From Metarhizium brunneum (taxonomy: Eukaryota; Ascomycota; Sordariomycetes; Hypocreales; Clavicipitaceae): a DNA stretch of 64,000 bases. Location: NCBI RefSeq assembly GCF_013426205.1, contig NC_089427.1, positions 3,472,001 through 3,536,000 of the forward strand, given 5' to 3'. Positions 47,588 through 59,857 of this stretch are shown here, one piece after another. Numbering within the stretch: position 1 is the stretch's first letter; each line of letters opens with the position of its first letter. The position numbers were made by a program, and so were the translations under genes. The notes beneath the pieces were generated by a model. That model ran no database searches, was not told the DNA's origin, and worked only from the letters and a program-made list of their open reading frames with translations.

Positions 47588-48870
47588 ATGAGTACATCTC
47601 ATGTCGGCCAGTCAGGACCCAGATAGTCATTCGTCCTACTTTTACGGATTGGGGTGCCCGAAACACTTTTTGCAAAGTCGCTATTTCAACACCATGAAAT
47701 GAAATGAAACCATATAATTATACGAAACATTTGCTTTTTACATATGAAACCGGAAACTGGAGTTTGGAGGAAGAGGTATGTAACAGGATCGGAGTTTGAC
47801 AAAGGGAGACCCCTCTTCTTGTGGCTATTTGGGACCTTGACGAGCAGCTAATCTGCTGCTCTTGACATCTGCCCGGTGGGCGAAGGATGCATTGTATTAT
47901 CTATCATATGACGTCTAATGACGCTGGCCAGAATTCTGAGAATGAAAACAGATTCCGCCCTGTATATCAACACTGTGTTCAAGTGAAGCTGTTCCAATGC
48001 CGTGACCATTCATGAAATGTGACACCATCCTATCTACCAGATGCTGGCAGACCTCACCTTTTGCCATCATGCTGTCCATCGGGATAAGGCAATGACACAA
48101 GTACAGGACCAAGTTGGACGGCATCGACATACAGTCTCCCATCACCCCCAGACCCGAATCTATAATGCAAGGGAAACAAACGGACGCAAGGCCACGCGTA
48201 AATGTCAAAACGACGGCTCCTGCGATTGGAGAGGACCCCGCTCGGCGCCACGGTTCACACACTTGCGGGAGGTCACTCAAGTCAGTTCGATGTCCGCCAA
48301 ACTGCCGATCTGGTCTGGTATGACAACATGGGGGCCAGAGGGGGCCGACTATCATGTACGTGCGTGCTCCCCTTGGCAGCCTGTTCCCCCCCAAAAAGTG
48401 CTCATCGCGGCCGTTTGTTTGTCTTTTTACTTGCTTGTACGACGGGCCGGGTTTCCCACTCACCCGATCATGCAGCCCGCAGCGCAACGTCCGTGGCCAT
48501 TGGCAGGAGGGGGTCGGTTTGTCGGGCTCTGCCAAACGGGCAAAACTGGCCGTTGCAACGTCCCCGATCGAAGCAAGTGCAGAGTTCCGGCCCCATAACG
48601 CCAACGGTCTCCCCCCTTCGCCCCGGTTCGTGTGTGGTGTCGATCAAAAGTCCAGAGCTGCTTGACTCTCGAATCTTGAATCTCGAGCCAAGCTCGTTGC
48701 AGTCCCGTCCGTTAGTACATTCGTGCATCTGGAAGACCCCTTTGGGTTCCCTTTGGGCAACACTGTTCCAGTCCCCTCTCGCAGATGAATTGTTTTCCCT
48801 TGCCAAAAAAACATAAAAAAGCCCCCCTTTCTCAGTAATCAAGAGAAGTAAAAAAGACAAAAGAGCAGTG
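47588..48870. other. Convergent intergenic region
   Basis: About 1.3 kb between two convergent genes. The 229-codon minus-strand frame at 48604-47915 has no motif and overlaps several plus-strand frames, so I do not call it. Poly-A-like runs near 48803-48860 may belong to the 3' region of the next gene. Confidence 0.5.
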
Positions 48871-49553
48871 TCAGACCGACAGCCCCCCCTTCTTCCTTAG
48901 CTCCTCCCGTATTGAGGCCCTCAGCTCCTCGACAGCCAGCTCCGTCTCCAGCACCCTGCCCACGCCGGTCCTCCACGTCTCCTCCAGCCCGGCCATCTCG
49001 GCGGCCACGTCGGCCTGCCGCCGCCTCCGCGCGTCATTCACCCCGTCCACCTCGCCCTTTGCCCGGGTGAGCTCGGCCTCGGCCCGCCCCAGCGCCGCCT
49101 CGAGGTGGTAGTTTGCCAGGAGCCACGCGGGCGCGCCGTGCCTCTCCAGCAGCTCCAGGTTCTGCAGCCGCCCGCGCAGGTACGCCGCCGACGTGTACGC
49201 GCGGCCGAGGACCGGCGCCGTGCCCGTCTCCCCCGGCGGCGGCAGGTCCTGCGCCTCGTAGCGGCTCGTGTCGAGCGGCGTCAGGGCCGTCGACGACGCG
49301 ACGCGCGCGAGCTCCGTCTGCATCGTCTCCGAAAAGGCCGGCTCCGGCGCTGCCTGTCGGGTGGTGTCCCCCCGCGGCGAGGCTTGCGCTTCTTGCGTGA
49401 CGAGCGCGCGCGCCCTGGCCAGCTCCGACTCGGACGGCGTGTCGATGTCTGTTTGCAAATCAGTCAGCTTGCTTTGTATTTCTGGCTTTTTGGAAAAAGG
49501 GAAGAGGGGGGAGGCGTACACGGGAGGGATTCGTGGAACGCAGGTGCCGCCAT
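48871..49553 (-). CDS. cwf7: Pre-mRNA splicing factor of the BCAS2/SPF27/Cwf7 family
   Basis: Exon 1 is only 34 nt (49553-49520); a 71-nt intron (donor GTACGC, acceptor AACAG) leads to exon 2 (49448-48871). The product has 203 residues. The start MAAPAFHESLPYIDTPSES is the usual beginning of this family, with the Tyr codon spliced. The C-terminal half is helical and predicted coiled coil (AYLRGRLQNLELLERHG, WLLANYHLEAAL, LEETWRTGVGRVLETELA). BCAS2/SPF27 (Cwf7 in S. pombe, Snt309 in budding yeast) is a core subunit of the Prp19/NineTeen complex, which activates the spliceosome. The open frame continues upstream to 49974, but that part is intron and promoter sequence read through. Confidence 0.88.
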
Positions 49554-50419
49554 CGTCGTGGTGTTGTTCTTCTTCGTAGGGAAAGCAAAGAGAGTCGGGG
49601 AGATGGAAATTTTTGAGCCCTGCAGCCTTGTGCCAACGAGCTATCGCAGGGCACCTCACAATTTTCTTACATAATCGGGCCTCCACAAGCCGTTCCGCAG
49701 CTAAGCTGTGCGACACAAGCCAATCGTGTCCCAAGTCCCGCTTGACTGTTGTGCACGGACCAAGTTCGAGCTCACCCTTGTCACTAGTGGAGTTGCGCAA
49801 GGACCCTGACACTTCGGGGGGACGGGAAACCCTCGGTGGTATCACGGCGAAGCCAAGCTCCAGACAGGGATATTTACAAGTTGCACATGTTGGAATACGC
49901 ATCAATAGGGCATGCCGGCGTTTGTATTTTCGAACCAACAGATTCGCATTTGATCTCGCTTTATCCCTTTCCATAGTATGTCACCGGTGATCAAACAAAC
50001 AAGCATTGGCAGATATATACCTCCATGTTTGCAGAAATATGGCAGCATGCACCTTGTAGACCATCATTAAACGTCTCACAGCATGGCAGTACGACTCTCG
50101 AATCAGCTCGGTAGTCATAATTCACTATCAAACAAGGTATCTATCTGTTCATGTAGCCATGGCTCTTTCTTCCTTTAGGAAAATGAGGTTAAAGGCGTGT
50201 AATTCCTCTCCAAAACAGGCAAACGCCGACTCGAAACTCGTTTCTTCCATCATTCGGCCAATTCATGCAGTATTGTACCAGGGCATCGCCGTCTCCTCCA
50301 TGCCCACCTAGCCAAACCTTGGCAGAGCCTATTTTGGCCATCTTGAAGTCATGGCCGAATTTTCAGTCGTCCACCGCATCAAAGCCCACACGGCATCATT
50401 TCAAGCTTGTAGCAGTGCC
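49554..50419. other. Intergenic region between cwf7 and pkaR
   Basis: About 0.87 kb containing the cwf7 promoter and the pkaR 3' region. I see no gene in it. Confidence 0.5.
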
Positions 50420-51640
50420 CTAGTCGCGGTGCAGAGGGTCCATTTCCTCGACTCCAGTGGCGACACCTTCGTATCTGGTACGGCGCAGAATACCCTCTAC
50501 AGGACCCAGGAGTCTCTGGAAAGCATTCTTGCCAAGCGTTGCCACCTTGACCTCCGTCGAAGCCATAACGCTGGCAGCTCGAGGCTGATCATTGAGCAGG
50601 GCCAATTCACCAAAAAAGTCCCCCTTCTTATAATGCAGCACCTTGTTGCTTTGGTCACCCTTGAAGGCGTCTGCCTCGCCGCTCTCTAGCAAGAAGAATG
50701 AATGACCTGGGTCCCCTTCCCTAATGATGATCTCGCCCGGGGCATACTTCTTGGTTTCGAGGGCATCAGCAATCTTGGACCGCTCATACGGCGTTAATGA
50801 TGACAGGAGTGGAACCTCCTCCAAGAAGGTCTCGTACATTCGCCTCCTGGCAAAGGTCGACTCCATTAGTATGCGGCGGAATGTGATGCGGTCCAAGGCC
50901 CATAGCGTGCAGTTGGGTTCAACGGAAATGACTGTGGCAGCACGTGGGGCGTTGTACATGAGGGCGAGTTCACCAAATGATCCTCCGGCCTGGATATTCC
51001 CAACCTGCTCACCCAAGCCGTCCGGCCCAGGCTGGATGGTCCCACTGGGGTTGACGTGGACATCGAATGATCCCTTCTCCACGACGTAGAAGAAGTCGCC
51101 AGCATCACCTTGGCTGATGACCTATCAGATGTTAGCGTCTCATTCCCACTCATTGCCTCTGGCATTGTGGCTCACCTTGATACCCTTGGCAGGAATTGGC
51201 TTTTCAACCAACGCGCCGAGGATCTGGGCAGTTTGCTCTTCGTCGAGATGGCTGAACAAGAAGTTGCCCTCGATAGCCCTTTTGAGACGCCCCAACTGGT
51301 CGGCAGTCTTTTCATGAAAAGGGGGCGACCAGTTGTCGTAGCTGTCTGCACTGGGCTTTAGCGACTCAGCCGACACCGAGGTGCGACGAGCAAAGTTGTA
51401 TTGGGCAGGATAGCTGTCTGGGTGTGGAGGGCCTCGGACAGTTGGAGGTGTATCTGTGCTGGCATCGCCACCAAAGGTTCCGGCAAAGCTGATGCCAGCA
51501 CCCGGGCCGATCCCTGTGGTTTGGTTCCTGCCATTCTCATTCTCATCTTCCTCGGCCAGGCTGTGCATAACATTCTGTGACCGATCGTTGCCAAAGGGGT
51601 TTGCATTGGCCCCGAACGGGCTCGAAAAAGGAACAGACAT
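50420..51640 (-). CDS. pkaR: cAMP-dependent protein kinase regulatory subunit
   Basis: Exons 51640-51176 and 51121-50420, with a 54-nt intron (GTGAGC...CTAACATCTGATAG), give 388 residues. The N-terminal part is low-complexity (SPFGANANPFG). The inhibitor site ARRTSVS (84-90) has Ser88 at the phospho-acceptor position, so it is of the autophosphorylated type II kind. Two cyclic-nucleotide-binding domains follow, each with an intact phosphate-binding cassette: FGELALMYNAPRAATV and FGELALLNDQPRAASV. The protein holds the catalytic subunit inactive until cAMP binds. I do not see a clear RII-type dimerisation helix pair at the predicted start. The frame stays open to a Met at 51754, so the N-terminus is not fully settled. 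Confidence 0.93.
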
Positions 51641-54610
51641 TATGGCTAGTATGAATACTGCAGGTACAGGATCGATGGTGGTTCTTCGTTTGTAGGCTTG
51701 GTAGAAGATATTGGAGAGCGAAGCTCGGAGCGAGTTTGATTTGCCGGCCGGCAATAACGATGGCCTGTCGGGACTCTAGTCAATTACGGAACATGATTTG
51801 ACAAATCAATCTGGCTGCGTCTCGAGGAGCTGTGGCAGCAAGGGCATTTCTCATCGATGGCACGATGAGACAGGCGTGAAAGAGGGGACTGCAGACCAAC
51901 CAACCTTGATTATGTAGGAGGAGCTGGATAAACAAACCAGTCTCGGCCCAATGTGAGGGTAAAGACCTGCATAACAGCGATGCGTTAGCATACGGGTATG
52001 ACCTTCTGATCATGTAACATCGATGGGGGGAGTTGGGGGCCATGTGACTAGTACGAGCTGGGCAACGCCGTGGAAGCTTTTGGAGCTTGCACAAAGTCAA
52101 ACCATGCTGGCAGAGTCATGGCTTTGGGCTTCTGGTGTCGGGCGTAAGCAGGAGAGATGAATCCGACTGTCCTCTTGGCAGAGAAAAGCTCTGAATCAAC
52201 GGAGCGGCGCAAAGAAACGTCATTGTGTTACCTGGCACCACGAAGCTGGCACGCCAATGCCATGGCGGGAAGCTGGAGAACAGAGGGAATGGCCGTCAAC
52301 TCACCTTGGGGAGGAAATCAAGCAGCTGGTGACAGTCAGGACCGAGGGCGGGGATAATCCAAACTAAGCCAAGGTCAAGGGAGATGGGGAGCTGAGGAAA
52401 ATGGAGCAGAGAAGCAGAGACGAGAGATGGAAGAGGAGGAGGGGTCGTTGCAGTTGCCACTGGGGCCTCGGGGAGAACCCTGCGGTGGCCGGTGTTGCTG
52501 TGCAGGACGATGCGACCACTCAGCCAGCCGACACCAGCCCGGATGAGATGGGATGGGGATGGGGATGGGGGAAGAGGGAGGTGGGAAGAGGGATGGAGGG
52601 GGGCTTGAGCTCCAGGTCGAGAGGGAAGACGAAACGCAACACGACGCCGATGGATGAGCCTCTTGCCTCAGACTCCAACGCAGGTGTTTTTCGGCGGCGG
52701 AGCGATGCCAACGTCTGGTTGAAAAGTCGGCTTGAAACAGGGAGGGGCAAGTTGCGGGTGCGCGGGTTGATGGATGAGCGACGCAACGCGATGCTTTCCA
52801 AGCGGGTCGAGGAGGAGGAGCAAGAAGAAGGAAAAGAAGAAAGGACAAGGTCTCAGGTGCCCCGAGTGGATACGGCCAGGGAAGCTGGGAAGCTTGTCAA
52901 TCTGCCTGTGCAAATGCTCCGGAAAAGGCGCGCCACCAGCACGTTGGACATGGAAAACCTCGAGCAGCTCGCACAGGCAGCTATGGGCAAGCAGGCAGGC
53001 TGGCAATGGAGGGGTCTCTCTCAGGGCCTGAAGGAGGGGAACATGACGGGCAAGAGGCTCGCAGCGAAGCTTTCTAGAAGAGCGCACGGACCACACGTCC
53101 CGCGCCTCCACTGCATTTGTCAACCAGCAGGAGCTTCTCCCGGCCGAGCTTCCTGCTCCCTGGGCTCGCGGCGTCCTGGAGCTCCAGAACGGGTCTGGAA
53201 GCGGACATGGACAGCTCCTGCCTTCCGTGCATGCGTGCAGGTGTCATGCTGCCTTGCGTCCGACGCTCCCACCGACTCTTCACGCCGCTTTGCGTCGCAC
53301 AACCGACTGACACAAAGCCACACAAGTGATGCAGAGAGCTGCGCATTGTCGTCGGTAGCGTCGGCAATTGCCTAATTTTTTTTTTTTTTTTTCGTTTTCT
53401 TTTTATTTTTTCCGTCCTTGAATCGCCAGCGAAGAAATCCGCGCAAGAACAAGCTATATACCCACTGCATGCGAACCGAGCGAACGCTCCAGTCAACTGA
53501 CTTGATGTAGACGATGCGTAAAGAGAGGCGATACTATTACTACTACGGCTCTTCTCATCAGACCTGCATTTGCCCATCGTAGCGAGCAAAGTGCAGCCAC
53601 TACCAGACGGGTAACGGAGAAGAAATAGAATACGCAAATAATCCCATGTACATATAACCATCGTAAAGGCCAACACAAGGCGCAGCGAGATACACACATG
53701 GTGCCAAAGCTCAAGGATGGACAAGAGCCAACCGTGTTGCTGGAAGAGTAGCCAACTTTTAAAACCCCGCGGCAACGTAGTCGGAGAAGGCAGCTGAAAA
53801 ATACGAGCAGCACAGCTGCAGACCAGGAATTTTATACGTTGAAGACTACCGTGCTAGCCAACATCATCTCGACTGAGAAACTACCCAGTCGGCCTCATCC
53901 AATCCCAGTGCGAATGATGCCGTGCCTTAAGCATATCCATCTCGGAGAACGGACAAAAGTCTACTCAGGCGTCAAGGTCTCCCACCTGACAGCGCCTTTC
54001 TTCCCTCACGGAAGCCTAGGAGCCATGCTCTCAACTATCCAAATCGACACGCCGGCTCTACATCGTGGCCAAGACCACCTAGAATACAGTACACGGGGCG
54101 TGAGCAGCGTCCAGGACAGGTAGTGTCGTGACAACAAGGCAAGTCTATTCTGATACATCTCCCAAGTAGTTTGTCTGGGCATCGGCCCTAATGGGGCGAC
54201 TCGCCAGCTTCGAGACATGACTATTGTTGTACGCAGTTCCCTCTGCGGTTATACACCAGCTGGGCCCCATGGAGCCTCATGGGTATCGTCCCATACAAAT
54301 ACAAGCATTCGAGCACCGCCTCCTCTTCTACAAGCAGGATGAACCCCCTCAACTGCACCATTTTGCTCCGCGACGCCAGAATCCCTCTCACCTGTTACAA
54401 CTGGAAGACACCGACGCCAAGCCAAGCCAACCAAGACATATTCAAAAAATAAAGTTGAAACAAAAGCAATAACAAAAAAGCACCGGGTATGACGTCCGTC
54501 CGCAATGCGCCAAAAGTCAGTGATGCTGATGCCAAGCTCATTCTACACCGCGCCCCCTTTTCCCAATAGCCTGCGACGTTAGCTCAATGTTACAGAACGC
54601 TACAACACTT
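51641..54610. promoter_or_regulatory. Long regulatory region upstream of pkaR
   Basis: About 3 kb with no gene I can support. The minus strand is strongly pyrimidine-rich at 52540-52610 (runs of CCATCC and CCTCTTCC), as in fungal core promoters, so a long leader for pkaR is likely. A 324-codon plus-strand frame at 52401-53375 is rejected for lack of motifs and its Arg-rich shadow-like composition. A poly-T run lies at 53376-53392. Confidence 0.45.
53376..53392. repeat. Poly-T run
   Basis: Seventeen T in a row, followed by further T-rich sequence to about 53412. Confidence 0.9.
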
Positions 54611-54718
54611 TTAGTCCGACTCGAACTTGTATTCTGGTGAAGACTCTTCCTTCTTCACCTCTGACACGGGCGATTTCATTTTGTCGTACTTGTGCGCCGT
54701 CTTTGCCGTGGCACCAGC
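54611..54718 (-). other. Open in-frame extension after the HFI1 stop
   Basis: Directly after the TAG ending HFI1, the same frame continues for 35 sense codons to a TAA at 54613-54611. It reads ATAKTAHKYDKMKSPVSEVK and then further Glu/Ser/Lys-rich residues ending YKFESD. The composition resembles a real charged C-terminal tail. It would be used only by stop readthrough or by an intron ending at TCATAG. Confidence 0.35.
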
Positions 54719-56223
54719 CTATGATCCCACGGCAAGACAAGAGTCCAGCATCCCATCCAGCATATCCATATCGCCGGTCTCTGCTCCGTCCCACCATGTT
54801 TCCTGGTCCAAGTCCATGGCGTCTCCGTACCCGTTGATGGTGGGTTTGGCGTCATAACCATCTACAAGTTCCTCAACCGCGGGAGGCTCGTGATAATACC
54901 ACGTATAGTCGTCCCACTGTTCGAGTTCGCCCTCGCGATACCCATAAATGACTTGCGTCGACAGAATAGGGAACTGGGCCATGCCTGTATCGGCCATTTC
55001 GAGGGCCAGTCTCAAGTCGGCCATGCCCAACGGCCCGCGTTCATTGGCGGCTTTTGCCTCAACAGGAAGCAATCCACCTTTATCACGCGTGATTTCTCCA
55101 CGAATAGCCGCCTCTTCCTCTCGATGAAGCTGTTTCTTGTACTTGTGCGTCTGAATCCATGTCATGCCGATGCCGTAGCCCGCGTTGCCCGAGTCGCCGG
55201 CACCATTACTGCGCGTGCGGCTGAATATTTGGGTTAATACTTCTTTGATAAAGGTCTCTGTAGCCACTGTTACTAGTTGTGGCGCGTCTGATGCGTGACC
55301 GCTGGGAAGCCCTGCCTCGTAGCAGAACGGCAACATGCGCCCACTTATAACGCCAACATCCGGGAACTCCCCAGACTCAATAGCCAGAGGTTGCGCAAAT
55401 CGTTTTCTAATTTCCAAGTCAAAGTCTACCATCAGTCAGAATGCTGTATCGACACTTTTGAATGGGTACAAGTACTGACTCATATTGTTAATACCAGTTG
55501 CAGTGGTTGGAATGGGCTCGACGGATGTGGATGATTTGCGGTGCGTGTCCGCAAAGAGATTTGATAAGCTCTCATGGGGATCATACTAAAGAGGTACGTC
55601 AGTGTAAAGAAAACTAAATGAGTGGCGTAAGTCGGTAGTTACATCGTTGTGTGCAAGGTCCTTTATGCGCCTGCGATCTCGGGGTGGTAATTGCATCACC
55701 TCCCCCTTCAACCTTCTTTCGGCAGCATCACCTGTGACAGGCTTACTGCCAGCGCCAGGCATAGGCTTGTCGTTTGCGCTAACCCAAGGCGCCAGGCCCT
55801 GGTCGGGCATCTCTCGTGTGACATTGCCGAGTATGGCGGCAATGAGCTGGTTATGAAGATGGTCCCTCTCACCATTGTTGTCGGCTAGGATGGGGTCTAT
55901 TCGTTCCGAGTATTCGGCTTGGCTGAGACGGCCTTGTACAGTGTAAGCAACACCCTGCGCATCACAATATCGAGACATAACGATGCCCTACCAGTCAAGA
56001 ATTCGGTCGTCGACTCCTTATACACGAGCCATTTCTCTCCGCCGATGGCGCCCTTGAGCGCGGAATACACCGGTTCAAGGTCAATGCGGGCAGGAATGAT
56101 TTGGCTGGTTTTCACAGGCTTTCCGGAGCCAGGCGCAGTGATGGACAGAGTTTTGTTCGATAGAGTCGGGGTCGACAGGCTGACGGCCGGACGGCTCAGG
56201 GCCGCGGGGTCGATGTCGGGCAT
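54719..56223 (-). CDS. HFI1: SAGA complex subunit Hfi1/Ada1
   Basis: Exons 56223-55992, 55932-55643, 55585-55480 and 55425-54719 give 444 residues. The introns of 60, 57 and 54 nt have donors GTAGGG, GTAACT and GTCAGT. The N-terminus, with [20 protein letters not shown] and [19 protein letters not shown], is the SAGA-Tad1 domain. [14 protein letters not shown] and [15 protein letters not shown] follow. The middle has [20 protein letters not shown] and the histone-fold-like region [10 protein letters not shown]...[20 protein letters not shown]. The C-terminus is acidic. Hfi1/Ada1 is a structural subunit of the SAGA coactivator; its histone fold pairs with Taf12. The TAG stop is followed in frame by 36 open codons (see findings). 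It is divergent from GCP3, about 0.6 kb away. Confidence 0.9.
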
Positions 56224-56819
56224 AGTGGAGGCAGGATCACGGTCGACGTCCTCAACGTCGCGTGCGGCGAGATTGCAACGCGCGACGCGGAGAACGGGTC
56301 ATGAGTTGCATCAATCGAATGCGGAGGGTTATGCGATCGCGGCACCAGAGTCACCTTGATGACCAGAGCATGGTGAGGTTGCAAAGTTGATGGCGGAGGA
56401 CGGGCAGAATCGACGTTAGGGAGAGAGCAGCAGACGGATGGGAGTCGAAATTTTGCCGGGAAACAGACAATGAGCAGGCGCGGACTGGCCGGCGATGATG
56501 CCGTGTCGCGGGTACTTGAGCGCCGCGGGGGGGCTCTTTCATCTGCCAGTACCCCATACATGAGGGGCTGGCCTCTTCCGTCGCCCCCATGGACACAGGT
56601 CCCCCTGGCACTAAACACAAGCTGGAGCACCACCGTGCCAAAGCCTTGGAAGTTGGCCTTTGACGCTGTGCCCAGTTGAGCCAGCGGCACTGGGGCGATG
56701 GCGCCCTCGTCGCGTCTAGCGCGTCACCATCTCTGCCTCAAAGATCCAAGCCCTCAATCCGCCCCAAAATACTGCCATCATCTCCAGCATCAGCTCATCC
56801 CTCGTGCGGCCATGCAGCA
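56224..56819. promoter_or_regulatory. Shared divergent promoter of HFI1 and GCP3
   Basis: About 0.6 kb between two divergent housekeeping genes. The open frames on both strands in this interval have no recognisable motif. Confidence 0.5.
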
Positions 56820-59475
56820 ATGGCGTCGGAACGCATCATCGGGGCACTCGAGCACCTAATAGCCCACATCGTCCCGCAAGACCCCGACGAAGATGCAGAT
56901 ACCGCCCAGGACCGGCACGATGCCATCTTGAAGAATGCGATGTCCATTATCGACAGGTGCGCTGCTGCCTCCTCTTCCGTCGCCCAACGAGCCCTTGCTA
57001 ACAACCTGTCTCAGCCCTCAAGGTCCATCTATTTCCGCCGACGTAAACCATGCTTCGGACCTCATCAAGCGGAGGCTGATTCAGACAAACCCCGGTCTGG
57101 CATTGACGTTTTCAAATCTATACTCGCGGTTACTCGCACTTCCTGTGCTCGACAACAAATGGGCCATCCTGTATCTCCTCTACCAACTGGCCGACTCACC
57201 AGACCCAAATGAACCTCTACCCCTCAGCCCGATCAAGCCCTCCGCACCAAATTACCGAGAGGCAATCCAGAGAGATGCCGCCAAAAGACAAGGTCGAGAC
57301 CGAACCAAGGCCGCAACTCCCGTCCCCAGGGGGGAGGAAGAGCAGTTCCGAGATGCTTTGCAACCAGAGGGGTTGAAGCATGTCCCCGCGCCAAAACCAG
57401 GCCTCGCTGGGAAAGAACACCCCAAGAGGGCCGTTTCCTTGCAATCAACTTTACTCGCCAACAACTACACCGAGGTTGATCCTCCCGAGGCCGACATCCT
57501 GCGAGATCTGCCCTTTACCCTCCAAGGACTCTCGTCAACGACACTTCCCTTCTCCAAACCGGAAACACTCAGATTGCCTCCCACTGTGCCATTGCCTCTC
57601 GTGTCTATTCTCCACACCCTTGCCGAGCCATCCCTCCTATATCGAGGTCTTGACGAGTACTGCAACACCCCAGCTACAGGTCTACTGGGGCAAAGTTTGC
57701 GGTCCGCTATTGGGAGCGAACTTCGATCCTACCTCAGCCTTGTAGCAGCCTTAGAAAGCCAGATCCGACAAGCTCTGTCGTCACTTGATGAAAGCGAACC
57801 TCGTGGTGGAGCTGGAAAAGCTGGCGTCACATTGAAAAGATGCGTGGTGTGGACGCGAGAAGCAACAATGGGCCTACGGCTAATGAGCGTCATGGCCAAG
57901 GAGTCGGAGGATAAAACTGGTGGGCAACTGATCTCTCTCATTCACAGTTTCTCGTCATCGCACGGCGATCCAGTGGTTGCCGCCTTTGCAGAGAGGCTAC
58001 TAGGCAGCTTCACAAGGCCGTTTTATGATATACTGCGGCACTGGATATACGACGGGGAGTTGTCAGACCCGTACCAGGAGTTCTTCGTCCAAGAGCAGAA
58101 CAAACCCGCCGACGTTGCCCACTTGAAGGGAGCCGGCAATGTCTGGACAGACAAGTATGAGATCCATCAAAGCATGGTCCCCAGCATCATTACACAGGAC
58201 TTCTCCCAAAAGGTGTTCCTCATCGGAAAGTCTCTCAACTTTATTCGACACAGCTGCGGCGACTCGGTATGGGTCGAGGAATACTCCAAGGCGGCGTCAA
58301 AGGAACTTCGATACGGCGACACGGCGACACTGGAAGCTTGGATCGACGAGGCATACAAGACCACCATGCAGCGCCTCATGGATCTAATGTCCAGCAAGTT
58401 CCATCTCTTTGAGCACCTACAAGCTCTCAAAAACTACATCCTCCTCGGCCAAGGGGATTTCATAGCTCTCCTCATGGAGTCTCTCGCTGCAAATCTAGAC
58501 CTGCCCGTCAGCGCCCAATATCGACACACGCTCACAGCCCAACTGGAACACGCAATCCGCGGGTCCAACGCGCAATACGACTCCCCCGAGGTTCTCCGCC
58601 GCCTCGATGCAAGAGTGCTTCAACTCTCCGAAAACGACATGGGTTGGGATTGTTTCACTCTGGAATACAAAATCGACGCCCCCGTTGATGTCGTCGTGAC
58701 GCAGTGGGGCAATCGCCAATACCTCAAAGTGTTTAATTACCTCTGGCGCATCAAGCGTGTCGAATTCGCCCTCCTCACCACCTGGCGCAGGTGCATGACC
58801 GGCTCGCGCGGTGTTCTACAAAACTCTGACCCTGTCGTCTCGCAGACATGGAAATCCACCCGCGGCACTCTCGCTGAAATGACCCATTTCGTCGGCCAAC
58901 TCCAGTACTACATCCTCTTTGAAGTGATTGAATCATCGTGGGATGAGCTCCAGAAGCGCATCCATAAGGAAGGCTGCACCTTGGATGACCTCATCAACGC
59001 CCACCAACGGTACCTCACCGACATTACGCACAAGGGTTTGCTCGGTGCAAAACGCCGAAACCAAGGCTCAGAAGACGGCGATGACGAGTCTTCATACCGC
59101 GGACAACTCAGCTTTCTGCTCGAGTTGATGCTAGACTACCGGAAGTCGGTAGATGGGCTATACAGCTGGAGTGTCTCTGACTTTACGCGCCGCCAGGAAG
59201 CAGATGTACGCATTTCCATGCGATCTGATTTCGACGACAACATGGGCGGTCAAAAGGATGTACCATCCGAGTTTCCCAAGTTGAGGAAGAGACTGCAGCA
59301 GTTGGGTGCCTCGTTTAGTAGTAGACTGCAGATGCTACTTGGTGACTTGGCCTACCAGCCAGATGTGGATATGAGATTTTTGGGAGTAGCTATGAACTTT
59401 AATGATGTGTATCAGCCCACGAGGAGGAAGACGAGGACTACGACTGCTACTTCGGCGAATACGTCCAAGGCATGA
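56820..59475 (+). CDS. GCP3: Gamma-tubulin complex component 3 (GCP3/Spc98/Alp6)
   Basis: Exons 56820-56956 and 57015-59475 give 865 residues. The 58-nt intron has donor GTGCGC, branch GCTAAC and acceptor CTCAG. The protein has the GRIP1 and GRIP2 regions of the Spc97/Spc98 family. FYDILRHWIYDGELSDPYQE (near 370), DKYEIHQSMVPSIITQDFSQ and KVFLIGKSLNFIRH match GCP3 rather than GCP2. AQYDSPEVLRRLDARVLQ and MGWDCFTLEYKIDAPVDV near 580 start the gamma-tubulin-binding half. GCP3 pairs with GCP2 and gamma-tubulin to nucleate microtubules at spindle pole bodies. The start MASERIIGALEHLIAHIV is chosen for its amphipathic first helix; an upstream Met at 56676 would add a low-complexity stretch. Confidence 0.95.
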
Positions 59476-59857
59476 GGGGCCTTTATTGCTATGAAATGTG
59501 CAGTGGTGCCTCATGTGCAGAAAAGGTGCTGGCGTATTTATGGCCCTACTAAGGACGAAGTAACGATGTAATGAACCAGTCGAAGATGATTTGTGCGTAT
59601 CCAAAAGCGTGCTCATCGATGATGATGTTTTTGAACAATGGGATCGCGTCATTTTGCCCACTGTGCTAGCGACGCATCATATGGAGTTTTGAGCTGAACA
59701 AAAAGCATGTTGTCTTACTCTCCATGTCTTTCGACGCACCGATCACCAAAGGCGATCTGGGGCTCACCTCCGGCATGTGTTGTTACTATTGATCCCAGTG
59801 GCTTGTTACGAGCGCACGTTTCCTCTCGCAATTCGACCTTGTTTGGTCCATGATTCA

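Noticed and set aside
47915..48604. 229-codon minus-strand frame between the Stf2-like gene and cwf7
   Set aside because: No motif, several overlapping plus-strand frames of similar length, and a convergent intergenic location.
49554..49974. N-terminal extension of the cwf7 reading frame
   Set aside because: The frame happens to stay open through the intron and promoter. The spliced 34-nt first exon gives the family's conserved start HESLPYID instead.
52401..53375. 324-codon plus-strand frame upstream of pkaR
   Set aside because: It is Arg/Gly/Ser-rich with GWGWGWGK from a GGGGAT-type repeat, has no family likeness, and overlaps minus-strand frames of similar length.
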